Source: Eubacterium sp. 14-2 (GTDB taxonomy: Bacteria; Bacillota; Clostridia; Lachnospirales; Lachnospiraceae). Taken from it: a DNA stretch of 64,000 nucleotides. The stretch is from positions 1,310,911-1,374,910 of the forward strand of contig NZ_KE159567.1 of assembly GCF_000403845.2 (NCBI RefSeq). The letters run 5' to 3'. The position numbers and the translations under genes are program-made. How positions within the stretch are numbered: the stretch's first letter is position 1; the number at the start of each line of letters is the position of its first letter. The notes beneath the pieces were generated by a model. The model was not told the origin of the DNA. It made no database searches and was given only the letters and a program-made list of their open reading frames with translations. This document shows positions 17,096-25,474 of the stretch, piece after piece.

Positions 17096-18415
17096 ATGGG
17101 TTTCATGACATTTAAGGGCGGCGTTCATCCGCACGATGGAAAAGAATTTTCCAAGGATAAGCCAATTCGCGAGTTACTGCCCAAAGAAGAGCTGGTATTT
17201 CCGGTTTCTCAGCATATCGGAGCACCGGCGGGGCCTGTGGTAGCTGTGGGCGATACCGTGCTGCGGGGACAGAAGATTGCAGAAGCCGGCGGTTTTGTAT
17301 CCGCGCCGGTTTATTCCTCCGTATCCGGTAAAGTGAAGGCAATCCAGCCGCGCAGAGGAGCAACAGGAGATATGGTGAATGCCATCATTATTGAAAATGA
17401 TGGAGAAATGAAAGAAGTGGAATATTCCGAAACAGAGGATGTGACTGCTCTTTCCAAAGAGGAAATCATTGGAAAGGTGAAGGAAGCAGGCGTTGTGGGA
17501 ATGGGTGGAGCCGGTTTTCCGACCCATGTGAAATTATCTCCCAAAGAACCGGATAAGATCGAATATATTATTGCAAACTGCGCGGAGTGCGAGCCTTATC
17601 TGACTGCGGACTACCGGCGTATGCTGGAAAATCCGGAAGAACTGATTGCCGGAATGCGCATTGTCCTGCAGCTGTTTGACCATGCGAAAGGCCTGTTCGG
17701 CATTGAGGACAACAAGCCGGACTGCATCGCAAAAATGCAGGAACTTACCAGAAACGAACCGCGGATGGAAGTCTGTCCGCTGAAGACAAAATACCCACAG
17801 GGCGGAGAGCGTCAGCTCATTTACGCTACCACCCACCGGGAAATCAATTCCACCATGCTTCCCGCAGATGCAGGATGTATTGTGGACAATGTGGAAACAC
17901 TGATTTCCATTTACAGGGCAGTAAAACTGGGCAAACCTGTAATGAATCGTATTTTTACGGTAACGGGAGATGCTGTGGCTGAGCCGGGCAATTTTGATAT
18001 CTGCCTGGGCATGAGTTACAGAGAAGTGCTGGAAGCCGCAGGCGGTTTCAAAGTGCAGCCTGAGAAAATTATTTCCGGCGGCCCCATGATGGGATTCTCC
18101 ATGTTTGGTCTGGACATTCCCACCACCAAAACCTCCTCATCCCTGCTCTGTCTTGCAAAAGATGATGTGGCAGCCAGCGAGACTACCGCATGTATTAACT
18201 GCGGCCGGTGCGTGTCTGCCTGTCCGGAACAGATTATTCCCACCAGGCTGGCAAAAATGGCAGGCCACGGGGATATGGCAGGGTTTGAAAAGTGGAACGG
18301 GATGGAATGTATTGAATGCGGAAGCTGCAGTTACATCTGCCCGGCCAAAATACCTCTGGCCCAGTCCATTCGTACCATGAAAAAACAGATTCTTGCAGAG
18401 AGAAGAAAAAAATAG
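17096..18415 (+). CDS. rnfC: Rnf complex subunit C
   Basis: RnfC is the peripheral NADH/ferredoxin-side subunit of the ion-translocating ferredoxin:NAD+ oxidoreductase. The N-terminal barrel-sandwich region (FKGGVHPHDGKE) leads into the NADH-binding Rossmann-like region with GMGGAGFPTHVKL, an SLBB segment (FTVTGDAVAEPGNF), and two C-terminal [4Fe-4S] motifs, CINCGRCVSACP and CIECGSCSYICP. From the ATG at 17096 the protein has 439 residues, the usual clostridial size. A longer in-frame start at 17021 is possible but would add an unrelated leader (GSSLYFQRFGLL), so the internal start is preferred. It opens a six-gene rnfCDGEAB operon. Confidence 0.95.
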   Translation: MGFMTFKGGVHPHDGKEFSKDKPIRELLPKEELVFPVSQHIGAPAGPVVAVGDTVLRGQKIAEAGGFVSAPVYSSVSGKVKAIQPRRGATGDMVNAIIIENDGEMKEVEYSETEDVTALSKEEIIGKVKEAGVVGMGGAGFPTHVKLSPKEPDKIEYIIANCAECEPYLTADYRRMLENPEELIAGMRIVLQLFDHAKGLFGIEDNKPDCIAKMQELTRNEPRMEVCPLKTKYPQGGERQLIYATTHREINSTMLPADAGCIVDNVETLISIYRAVKLGKPVMNRIFTVTGDAVAEPGNFDICLGMSYREVLEAAGGFKVQPEKIISGGPMMGFSMFGLDIPTTKTSSSLLCLAKDDVAASETTACINCGRCVSACPEQIIPTRLAKMAGHGDMAGFEKWNGMECIECGSCSYICPAKIPLAQSIRTMKKQILAERRKK

Positions 18416-18431
18416 AAAGAGGTGTCTTATT

Positions 18432-19373
18432 GTGAGTGATTTGTATAACGTATCATCCTCATCCCACATTCGTGCCAAAGATACATCCGCAAAAATTATG
18501 CTTTATGTGGCGATTGCACTGCTGCCGGCCAGCCTTTTCGGTATCTGGAATTTTGGCCTGAAGGCTCTGATCCTGATTTTAGTATGTGTTGCAACCTGCG
18601 TGGCTTCCGAATGGGTTTTTGAGAAACTGATACATAAAAAGAGTACCATCAATGATTTCAGCGCTGTGGTAACAGGGCTTCTGCTGGCGCTGAACCTGCC
18701 TCACACCCTGCCCGTCTGGCAGGCAGTTCTGGGCAGCGTATTTGCCATTGTCATTGTAAAAATGCTGTTCGGCGGTCTGGGACAGAATTTCATGAATCCG
18801 GCTCTGGGAGCAAGATGCTTTTTGCTGGTATCATTTGCGGGAACCATGACCAGCTTTACCTATGACGGTGTGACGGGAGCTACTCCGCTGGCTCTGTTAA
18901 AGAACGGAGAAGCAGTGGATACCATGAAAATGCTGCTGGGAACCACTGCGGGAACCATTGGTGAGACAAGTGTTATCGCAGTTTTGCTGGGAGCGGTTTT
19001 TCTGATCCTGATGGGTGTGATTGATCTGACCATTCCTGCAAGCTACATTCTTTCTTTTGGTGTTTTTGTACTGCTGTTCGGCGGCCATGGATTCGATATG
19101 ACTTATCTGACAGCCCATCTCTGCGGCGGCGGTCTGATGCTGGGTGCATTTTTCATGGCTACGGATTATGTGACTTCTCCCATTACCCCCATGGGAAGAG
19201 TGGTATACGGAATTGTTCTTGGTATCCTGACAGGATTATTCCGTCTGTTCGGAGCCAATGCAGAAGGTGTTTCCTTCGCCATTATCCTTGGAAACCTTCT
19301 GGTGCCGATTATTGAGAAATTTACCATTCCGAGGGCATTTGGTCAGAAAAAGGAGGTAAAACAGCATGAATAA
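18432..19373 (+). CDS. rnfD: Rnf complex subunit D
   Basis: RnfD is a polytopic membrane subunit of the Rnf complex that carries a covalently bound FMN. The GTG at 18432 (after GAAAGAGGTG) gives the conserved beginning SDLYNVSSSSHIRAKD; an upstream ATG at 18393 lies inside rnfC and has no ribosome-binding site. The protein has about 313 residues and eight to ten hydrophobic segments. The flavinylation segment is probably GVTGATPLALL, with Thr in the (S/T)GAT context. Its last 8 bases overlap rnfG, which suggests translational coupling. Confidence 0.94.
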   Translation: MSDLYNVSSSSHIRAKDTSAKIMLYVAIALLPASLFGIWNFGLKALILILVCVATCVASEWVFEKLIHKKSTINDFSAVVTGLLLALNLPHTLPVWQAVLGSVFAIVIVKMLFGGLGQNFMNPALGARCFLLVSFAGTMTSFTYDGVTGATPLALLKNGEAVDTMKMLLGTTAGTIGETSVIAVLLGAVFLILMGVIDLTIPASYILSFGVFVLLFGGHGFDMTYLTAHLCGGGLMLGAFFMATDYVTSPITPMGRVVYGIVLGILTGLFRLFGANAEGVSFAIILGNLLVPIIEKFTIPRAFGQKKEVKQHE

Positions 19374-19977
19374 GAAGATCGTACATGACGCGTTGATTTT
19401 AACCGCCTTTACCCTGGTACTGGGATTTTTGCTGGGCGTGGTATATGATATTACAAAGGAACCCATTGCGGCAGCTCAGAAAGCTGCATTGGATGAGGCC
19501 TACAAAGTAGTGTTTGCAGATGCACAGACCTTTGAGGAAGATGAAACTTTTGACGCGGCAGCAGCTGCGGAACTGATTGGGGCAAGTGAATTTTCCAAAG
19601 ATGAGATTACAGCAGTGAACAAAGCCCTGGACGGTTCCGGCAATGTGCTGGGATATGTAATCAATGTAACTTCCCATGAAGGAAGCCAGGCGGATATTTC
19701 CTTTTCCGTAGGGATTCAGAATGATGGAACCTTAAACGGATATTCCATTACATCCATCAGTGAAACACCGGGTCTTGGCGTACTGGTACAGGAAGAACCT
19801 TTTTATTCCCAGTTTGAGGGAAAGACAGAAGAGACCTATACGGTAGTGAAGACAGCTCCGGCGTCTGACAGTGAGATTCAGGCGGTAACCGGCGCAACCA
19901 TTTCTTCCAGAGCAGTCACCAACGGCGTCAACGCATGTCTGTTGTATTTCAGAAGTGCTTTGCAGGGAGGTAACTAA
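19366..19977 (+). CDS. rnfG: Rnf complex subunit G (FMN-binding)
   Basis: RnfG has one N-terminal membrane helix (ILTAFTLVLGFLLGVVYDI) and an extracytoplasmic FMN-binding domain. The flavinylation motif AVTGATISSRAV is near residues 170-181, where the Thr of TGATIS is the expected site of covalent FMN. At 203 residues it is normal length. It overlaps rnfD by 8 bp and is followed two bases later by rnfE. Covalent flavin attachment needs an ApbE protein, and no apbE gene is present in this window. Confidence 0.94.
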   Translation: MNKKIVHDALILTAFTLVLGFLLGVVYDITKEPIAAAQKAALDEAYKVVFADAQTFEEDETFDAAAAAELIGASEFSKDEITAVNKALDGSGNVLGYVINVTSHEGSQADISFSVGIQNDGTLNGYSITSISETPGLGVLVQEEPFYSQFEGKTEETYTVVKTAPASDSEIQAVTGATISSRAVTNGVNACLLYFRSALQGGN

Positions 19978-19979
19978 GT

Positions 19980-20669
19980 ATGAATAAATATGTAGAACGT
20001 TTGTATAACGGTATTATTAAGGAAAATCCTACCTTTGTGCTGATGTTAGGTATGTGTCCCACATTGGCGGTAACATCCTCCGCAGTCAACGGAATCGGTA
20101 TGGGCCTTTCCACCACAGTGGTGCTTGTTATGTCCAACCTTCTGATTTCCATGTTCCGTAAAGTGATTCCCAACGGAGTGCGTATGCCGGCCTATATCGT
20201 GGTGGTAGCTTCTCTGGTTACCATTGTACAGTTTATCATGCAGGCTTATACGCCGGCTCTTTCCGCATCCTTAGGTGTGTATATCCCTCTGATTGTGGTA
20301 AACTGTATCATTCTGGGAAGAGCGGAAAGCTATGCTTCCAAAAATCCCATTACGCCTTCCATTTTTGACGGACTGGGCATGGGCCTTGGATTTACCATCG
20401 GCCTGACCTGTATCGGTTTAATCCGCCAGATACTGGGAGCAAACCTTGGAATTACTGTATTTATCATGGCGCCCGGCGCATTTCTGGTCCTTGCATTCCT
20501 GGTTGCCGGCATGAATGTGGTCCGTGACAAAATGGAAAAGAAAGGCAAACCGCTGGCAGCTCCTTCCGGCTGTATAACCGGAGACTGCGCAAGCTGTTCC
20601 CAGTCAGCCATGTGTACCGGAAAACTGCAGGATGCAGCAAAAAAATCAGCAGAACAGGAGGCGAAATAA
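19980..20669 (+). CDS. rnfE: Rnf complex subunit E, with Cys-rich C-terminal tail
   Basis: RnfE is an integral membrane subunit of the Rnf complex (about six helices), homologous to RnfA and NqrD. The conserved VLMLGMCPTLAVTSSAVNG is near residues 20-38, with the Cys that binds the intramembrane iron-sulfur centre together with RnfA. The C-terminus carries an extra Cys-rich tail (GCITGDCASCSQSAMC). The tail could be a metal or cluster site, or simply lineage-specific; nothing else in the sequence decides this. The length is 229 residues. It follows rnfG after two bases. Confidence 0.93.
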   Translation: MNKYVERLYNGIIKENPTFVLMLGMCPTLAVTSSAVNGIGMGLSTTVVLVMSNLLISMFRKVIPNGVRMPAYIVVVASLVTIVQFIMQAYTPALSASLGVYIPLIVVNCIILGRAESYASKNPITPSIFDGLGMGLGFTIGLTCIGLIRQILGANLGITVFIMAPGAFLVLAFLVAGMNVVRDKMEKKGKPLAAPSGCITGDCASCSQSAMCTGKLQDAAKKSAEQEAK

Positions 20670-20672
20670 CAG

Positions 20673-21248
20673 ATGAAAGAATTATTGATTATAGCAATCG
20701 GCTCTGCCATTGTAAATAATGTAGTGTTAAGCCAGTTCCTCGGAATCTGTCCGTTCCTGGGTGTTTCCAAAAAAACAGAGACAGCAGCCGGAATGGGCGG
20801 CGCAGTTATCTTTGTTATTACGCTGGCCTCCTTTGTAACGGGACTGATTTACAAGTTTATTCTGACGCCCTGCCATGTGGAATATCTGCAGACCATTGTA
20901 TTTATTCTGGTCATTGCGTCACTGGTACAGTTTGTGGAAATGTTCCTGAAGAAAAATATGCCTCCGCTGTATGAATCCCTGGGTGTGTTTCTTCCGCTGA
21001 TTACTACCAACTGTGCGGTACTGGGTGTTGCTCTGAACAATGTAAGCAAGGGTTATGATTTACTTCAGGGCGTGGTAAACGGTCTCGCAACCTCCGTTGG
21101 ATTCTTTATTGCCATTGTTATTATGGCAGGTATCCGTGAGAAGATTGAATATAATGATATTCCCAAACGGTTTCAGGGGACAGCTATTGTGCTGATTACA
21201 GCCAGCTTAATGTCAATCGCCTTTATGGGATTCTCAGGAATGATTTAA
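20673..21248 (+). CDS. rnfA: Rnf complex subunit A
   Basis: RnfA is a six-helix membrane subunit of the Rnf complex, homologous to NqrE. It has the conserved NNVVLSQFLGICPFLGVSK near residues 12-30 with a cluster-binding Cys, and TTNCAVLGVALNN near residues 111-123 with the second. The length of 191 residues is standard. It starts three bases after rnfE. Unusually, a 163-bp palindromic repeat element lies between it and rnfB, where rnfA and rnfB are otherwise closely linked. Confidence 0.95.
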   Translation: MKELLIIAIGSAIVNNVVLSQFLGICPFLGVSKKTETAAGMGGAVIFVITLASFVTGLIYKFILTPCHVEYLQTIVFILVIASLVQFVEMFLKKNMPPLYESLGVFLPLITTNCAVLGVALNNVSKGYDLLQGVVNGLATSVGFFIAIVIMAGIREKIEYNDIPKRFQGTAIVLITASLMSIAFMGFSGMI

Positions 21249-21250
21249 TC

Positions 21251-21413
21251 CCACAGTTCAGCCATCCCCGGCATTACGGGCGGACTATGCTCCCACAGAT
21301 GAGCACATAATGCCGGGGATGGAGTGAGCGCCTTTCTATGAGCAAAACGGAGAGCTGCGGCAGCAGCAACACATGGAACATGTGGTTTTGCGAATGGCGC
21401 GTCTGAGCTGTGG
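21251..21413 (+). repeat. Palindromic intergenic element A within the rnf operon
   Basis: A 163-bp element has imperfect terminal inverted repeats (CCACAGTTCAGCC 21251-21263 / GTCTGAGCTGTGG 21401-21413, 11 of 13). Inside are a perfect 15-bp stem (CCATCCCCGGCATTA 21262-21276 / 21308-21322) and a second pair GCAAAAC/GTTTTGC near the 3' end. The first 15 bases of the element recur exactly at 49130-49144, at the border of element B. It holds no credible gene. It may be a MITE-like or repeat RNA element. Confidence 0.7.
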
Positions 21414-21437
21414 TTGATAAAAATAGGAGGAAAAGAA

Positions 21438-22238
21438 ATGAATATTACAGCAATTGTCATTGCCGCCCTGGTAGTGGGCGGAACCGGTATCTTCCTTGGC
21501 TTTTTCCTTGGAATCTTCGGGGAAAAATTCAAAGTGGAAGTAGATGAGAGAGAAGAAGCAATTCTGGGTGTTCTGCCGGGAAATAACTGCGGCGGCTGCG
21601 GCTATGCAGGATGTTCCGGTCTTGCGGCAGCCATTGTCAAAGGCGAGGCTCCGGTAAATCAGTGTCCTGTGGGCGGAGATCCGGTGGCAGCTCAGATTGG
21701 TGATATTATGGGCGTTTCTGCAGAAGGCGGCGTCAAAATGGCGGCTTTTGTAAAATGTGCCGGTGACTGCGAGAAAGCAAAACAGGATTATGAATATACC
21801 GGCGTGGAAGACTGTGCAGCCATGGCATTTATTCCCGGCGGCGGGCCGAAATCCTGCAGTTACGGATGTCTGGGGTATGGAAGCTGTGTGAAAGCATGTC
21901 CTTTTGATGCGGTACATATTATCAACGGTATTGCAGTGGTGGATAAAGATGCCTGCAAGGCCTGCGGAAAATGCGTGGCAGCCTGTCCGAAGAACCTGAT
22001 TGAACTGGTGCCTTATGATGCAAAGAACAAGGTACGGTGCAATTCCAAAGACAAGGGCAAAGATGTGATGGCAGCCTGCTCTGTAGGTTGTATCGGATGT
22101 AAACTCTGTGAAAAGAACTGTCCGGAAGGAGCAGTAACCGTAACAGGTAATATTGCGCATATTGATTATGAGAAGTGTACCGGCTGCGGAACCTGTGCAG
22201 AGAAATGCCCGAAGAAGATTATCAGCAGGGCAGGATAA
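21438..22238 (+). CDS. rnfB: Rnf complex subunit B (ferredoxin-like)
   Basis: RnfB accepts electrons from reduced ferredoxin. It has an N-terminal membrane anchor (AIVIAALVVGGTGIFLGFFL), a four-Cys cluster domain LPGNNCGGCGYAGCSG near residues 45-60, and four further CxxCxxCxxxCP-type [4Fe-4S] motifs in the C-terminal half (CLGYGSCVKACP, CKACGKCVAACP, CIGCKLCEKNCP, CTGCGTCAEKCP). Many clusters are typical of clostridial and acetogen RnfB. The ATG at 21438 sits behind AGGAGG; an upstream in-frame ATG at 21414 lies before that box and is rejected. The gene ends the operon and is followed by a strong terminator. Confidence 0.95.
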   Translation: MNITAIVIAALVVGGTGIFLGFFLGIFGEKFKVEVDEREEAILGVLPGNNCGGCGYAGCSGLAAAIVKGEAPVNQCPVGGDPVAAQIGDIMGVSAEGGVKMAAFVKCAGDCEKAKQDYEYTGVEDCAAMAFIPGGGPKSCSYGCLGYGSCVKACPFDAVHIINGIAVVDKDACKACGKCVAACPKNLIELVPYDAKNKVRCNSKDKGKDVMAACSVGCIGCKLCEKNCPEGAVTVTGNIAHIDYEKCTGCGTCAEKCPKKIISRAG

Positions 22239-22271
22239 CAGAAGGGTCTGTGATCTTCCGTATTTTAATAA

Positions 22272-22319
22272 AGCCCCATGGAATCAGGATATGATAAAAC
22301 CTGATTCCATGGGGTTTTT
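22272..22319 (+). terminator. Rho-independent terminator of the rnf operon
   Basis: A perfect 15-bp stem (CCCCATGGAATCAGG 22274-22288 / CCTGATTCCATGGGG 22300-22314) with an 11-base loop is followed by TTTTTATA. Confidence 0.92.
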
Positions 22320-22327
22320 ATATGCCT

Positions 22328-22361
22328 CAAAGGGACCCGCTGCAGGCGGAGGGTTCCTTTG
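22328..22361 (-). terminator. Hairpin at the 3' end of the chemoreceptor gene
   Basis: An 11-bp stem with one G-T pair (22328-22338 / 22351-22361) lies 14 bp past the minus-strand stop of the chemoreceptor gene. The T-run is weak, so full termination may rely also on the adjacent rnf hairpin. Confidence 0.55.
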
Positions 22362-22374
22362 CAACGCTCCTTTT

Positions 22375-24402
22375 TTACTGTATGCGGAACTGGCTGAGAA
22401 GATGATTTAAGGTTTTAGCCTGGTCGGACAGTTCCGTTGAGATAGCAGCGCTTTCTTCGGCAGCGTCAGAATTAGTCTGTACAACTCTGGAAACTTCTTT
22501 GATCCTGTTTTCCATGGAAGACATCATTTCTGCCTGCTGGACGCTGGCAAGGGAAATATCATCCATCAGAGTCTTGATAGACTGGATACATTCGCTGATA
22601 ATCTGCATTGCGGAAATGGCCACATTTGTGGATTCCGTACCTGTTTTTACATCGTGAATGGACTGGCCGATCAGAGTGTTGGTATCTCTTGCAGCTTCGG
22701 CAGATTTGGATGCAAGGCTTCTGACTTCACCGGACACCACGGAAAATCCTTTTCCGGCAGTACCTGCACGGGCAGCTTCCACAGAAGCGTTCAGTGCAAG
22801 AATATTGGTCTGGAGAGCAATATCTTCAATGGTTTTTATGATGGTGCCGATCTGAGTTGAGGACTGGTCAATATTTTTGGTGGCCTCAATAAGCTGCTCC
22901 ATCTTTGTATCTGCTTCGGCAGCATATCCTGTAGCCCTGTCTACCAGATCACTGGCATTTTCACAGCGGGCAGTGCTGCTTTGAATCTGTGCGGTAATAT
23001 CTGTGACGTTTGATACAAGGCCGTCAATGGAAAGTTTCTGTTCCATACTGCCCTGAGACAGGGCCTGAGCGCCTGCGGACACCTGATTTGCACCGTTGTC
23101 TACCTTTTTTGCAATATTGGTAATATCGCGCATAACATTGGTAAGATGGGTGCGGATACTTTTCAGGCTTTCGGCCAGGACCCTGAAGTCACCGATATAG
23201 TAAGACTCGTTCAGAGAGACGTCCACAGCAATGTTTCCATCTGCCATTTCACCCAGAATCCGGCCTATATCGTCTATGGTTTTGCGCAGACAGTCACAGA
23301 GCTGATGTATGGTCTGGGCAATCAGTCCGATTTCGTCGGTTCTGCCGAAGAAAGGCTCCAGTTCCTGGTCGGCGGTAAGTTCCAGGCAGCCAAGGTGCCG
23401 GATGGCATGTTCCATTACCATAAGTTCCCGGCCCTCCCGGTACAGAATCAGCAGTGTGACAAGTATAACAACTGCCGCCACAACACCGCACAGGATACCC
23501 ACAGTTGTGCGTACATCAGATACTTCACCGTAGACTTCCGATGCATTGTCCCGGACCATGAAAACCCAGTTCCGGTCTTTCAGATATTTGTAGACAACCA
23601 GCTGGCTGACGCCTTTTTCATCTTTATAAGAGTAGGTACCTGCCTGTGTGTCGCTGTTCTTTTCAATTCGCCGGAGAATTTCCTGATATCCTTTGTCAGT
23701 TGTTTCCGTGTTCAGAAGCGTTTCATCCGGATGATACAGATATGTGCCGGTGTCCACGTTTAAAAATGCATATTCACTGTGGGGCAGCCCTTCGATGTCC
23801 AGATTCAGCAGGGAATCCATCAGCCGGCTGGCGTAAACGCCGGCGCCCACATAGCCGATACAGTCCTGTTCATTAAAAAGAGGATAATACATGGAAAGAA
23901 TCATGCTGCCGGTTCCCGGAGATTTCATGATGCCCAGGTTCGTGAGCTGAGGATCAGCCAGAATGGTATTCTGGAAGGTCTCCAGAGATTCGCCGGTTCG
24001 GGTGGTTATGCCGATGGCATCCTGAGAGGTATGAGTCAGGACATATGTGGATGGTGTTGCAATGTATAATCCTTCGAAAATCCCTTTGACAGAAGCAAAG
24101 TCTTCCGTGTACTTCTGTGCCTTCTGTAACAGTTCGGGATCTTCCGGATGTTCAAGAAGGCCTCGGACTTCACTGCTCAGAGCGAAAGCAGACATGTATT
24201 CTTCTGCGGAAGTTACATAGTCATTTATGATAGCAGCTCTTGATTCCACAGCGTCAGTCATCTGATTGGTAATGTTGCTTTTCACCATGGAGGCGACTCG
24301 GCCGGATACAATGAACCAGAGCAGAAGCATTCCTGAGAAAGTGATCATGGTAGTAATAATGCTGATACGTGTAGCGAGTTTTCGATTAGCCAGAAATTTC
24401 AT
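22375..24402 (-). CDS. Methyl-accepting chemotaxis protein with extracellular dCache-type sensor
   Basis: This is a 675-residue transmembrane chemoreceptor. One membrane helix lies near residues 14-34 and a second near 302-322 (VGILCGVVAAVVILVTLLIL). The region between is a dCache-like sensor (GLYIATPSTYVLTHTS, YYPLFNEQDCIGYVGAGVY). A HAMP-like linker follows, then the signalling hairpin, with the conserved tip EDIALQTNILALNASVEAAR near residue 535 that contacts CheA/CheW. The ligand is unknown. The only other chemotaxis gene seen is cheR at 9940; no flagellar genes are present. A promoter lies just upstream, overlapping the end of merR. Confidence 0.92.
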   Translation of the reverse strand: MKFLANRKLATRISIITTMITFSGMLLLWFIVSGRVASMVKSNITNQMTDAVESRAAIINDYVTSAEEYMSAFALSSEVRGLLEHPEDPELLQKAQKYTEDFASVKGIFEGLYIATPSTYVLTHTSQDAIGITTRTGESLETFQNTILADPQLTNLGIMKSPGTGSMILSMYYPLFNEQDCIGYVGAGVYASRLMDSLLNLDIEGLPHSEYAFLNVDTGTYLYHPDETLLNTETTDKGYQEILRRIEKNSDTQAGTYSYKDEKGVSQLVVYKYLKDRNWVFMVRDNASEVYGEVSDVRTTVGILCGVVAAVVILVTLLILYREGRELMVMEHAIRHLGCLELTADQELEPFFGRTDEIGLIAQTIHQLCDCLRKTIDDIGRILGEMADGNIAVDVSLNESYYIGDFRVLAESLKSIRTHLTNVMRDITNIAKKVDNGANQVSAGAQALSQGSMEQKLSIDGLVSNVTDITAQIQSSTARCENASDLVDRATGYAAEADTKMEQLIEATKNIDQSSTQIGTIIKTIEDIALQTNILALNASVEAARAGTAGKGFSVVSGEVRSLASKSAEAARDTNTLIGQSIHDVKTGTESTNVAISAMQIISECIQSIKTLMDDISLASVQQAEMMSSMENRIKEVSRVVQTNSDAAEESAAISTELSDQAKTLNHLLSQFRIQ

Positions 24403-24482
24403 AACATTCTCCCTGTAAAAAATAGATTAGCAATTATCAAATTTCTCCTGTATGTTCGGAGTGTATCGATTTTCCACCAATA

Positions 24483-24511
24483 ATTTTATCATGACTGCCG
24501 CTGTTTTTCAA
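24483..24511 (-). promoter_or_regulatory. Promoter of the chemoreceptor gene
   Basis: On the minus strand TTGAAA (24511-24506) and TAAAAT (24488-24483) are spaced by 17 bp. The -35 hexamer overlaps the stop codon of the merR-type gene. It looks like a sigma-A promoter, not a flagellar sigma-28 site. Confidence 0.65.
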
Positions 24512-25389
24512 GAATCATATGGCCGAAAAGGCGGTTGAAAGTTCGTCTGTTTTTCCTGTAATAAGGCTGTATGCTGAACCGGAATTTCAATCTGAACAAT
24601 ATAATCTTCCATGCGGTCAATGACCGTTTCATTGATGCCTGTCTCATAGGAGTGGCCCAGAAGGGTCAGTCCTTTTTCACGGGCAAAATCCAGAATTTCC
24701 CCGTATTTTTCCGGAAGATGCTCCCAGTTTCCCCGAAAAAAAGCCCGGAGATACTTTCCGCCAGGACGGATGTGGAACCCTTCTTCCGGCAGAGGAAAGG
24801 GAAGCTCCACAAACAGGCTGGAATATTCCTCAAATTTCCCCTGATACAGATGCTCTGCAGGGAGCATGGAGCCATAGGAAGCGTCATGAAGACGGCGGAG
24901 GTGGTATTTTTGCGTTTCGGCAGTAATCAGTTCCACTTCTTCTTCAAAGGAAACCTGTCTGCTGATGTCTACGGTAATCAGGGGACATGGTTCCTTTTCC
25001 ACAAATGTGATTTCAGACAAATCCATCTGCAGCAGCGTTGCCATGTTCTGCCGGTGATGGGACATTGTGTTTCGAAGTTCCTGCAGATGGGAGATATGGC
25101 GGTCAAGTTCCGTGATTTTCTCATCCAGAAGATGTTTCAGGCTGCGGGCAGAACGGTTTTTCATAAAATCCTGAATTTCGCTTACGGACACATCCAGTTC
25201 CCGCAGCAGCAGAATGGTTTCCAGAACAGAACTCTGATGGTAGCTGTAATAGCGGTAACCATTATGAGGACTGACTGCTGCAGGAGAAAACAGGCCGATT
25301 TCGTCATACCACATCAGTGTTTTTTTGTTAATGCCATGCATGGCTGCAAACTGCCCGATAGTGAGCATTTTATTTTTTTCATATTTCAT
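24508..25389 (-). CDS. MerR family regulator with GyrI-like effector domain
   Basis: This DNA-binding regulator has the MerR winged helix at residues about 7-80 (MLTIGQFAAMHGINKKTLMW, then NGYRYYSY), a dimerisation coiled coil to about residue 120, and a C-terminal GyrI/BmrR-like ligand-binding region. The start is the ATG at 25389 behind AAGGAG; a longer reading would run through the operator. It diverges from a MATE efflux gene, and the intergenic promoter has the 19-bp spacer and central palindrome characteristic of MerR targets. It is therefore probably a drug-responsive activator of that pump, like BmrR or Mta. Confidence 0.88.
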   Translation of the reverse strand: MKYEKNKMLTIGQFAAMHGINKKTLMWYDEIGLFSPAAVSPHNGYRYYSYHQSSVLETILLLRELDVSVSEIQDFMKNRSARSLKHLLDEKITELDRHISHLQELRNTMSHHRQNMATLLQMDLSEITFVEKEPCPLITVDISRQVSFEEEVELITAETQKYHLRRLHDASYGSMLPAEHLYQGKFEEYSSLFVELPFPLPEEGFHIRPGGKYLRAFFRGNWEHLPEKYGEILDFAREKGLTLLGHSYETGINETVIDRMEDYIVQIEIPVQHTALLQEKQTNFQPPFRPYDS

Positions 25390-25400
25390 GTAAATTCTCC

Positions 25401-25431
25401 TTGACTGTACAGTTACTGTACGGTTTATGAT
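25401..25431 (+). promoter_or_regulatory. MerR-type promoter/operator for the MATE pump
   Basis: TTGACT (25401-25406) and TATGAT (25426-25431) are separated by 19 bp instead of 17. A near-perfect palindrome, GTACAGT T ACTGTAC (25407-25421), lies inside the spacer. This is the signature of promoters that MerR proteins activate by DNA untwisting. Confidence 0.88.
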
Positions 25432-25474
25432 ACAACATATGGAAAACAATTACAAGAGAACAGGAGAAGAATCT

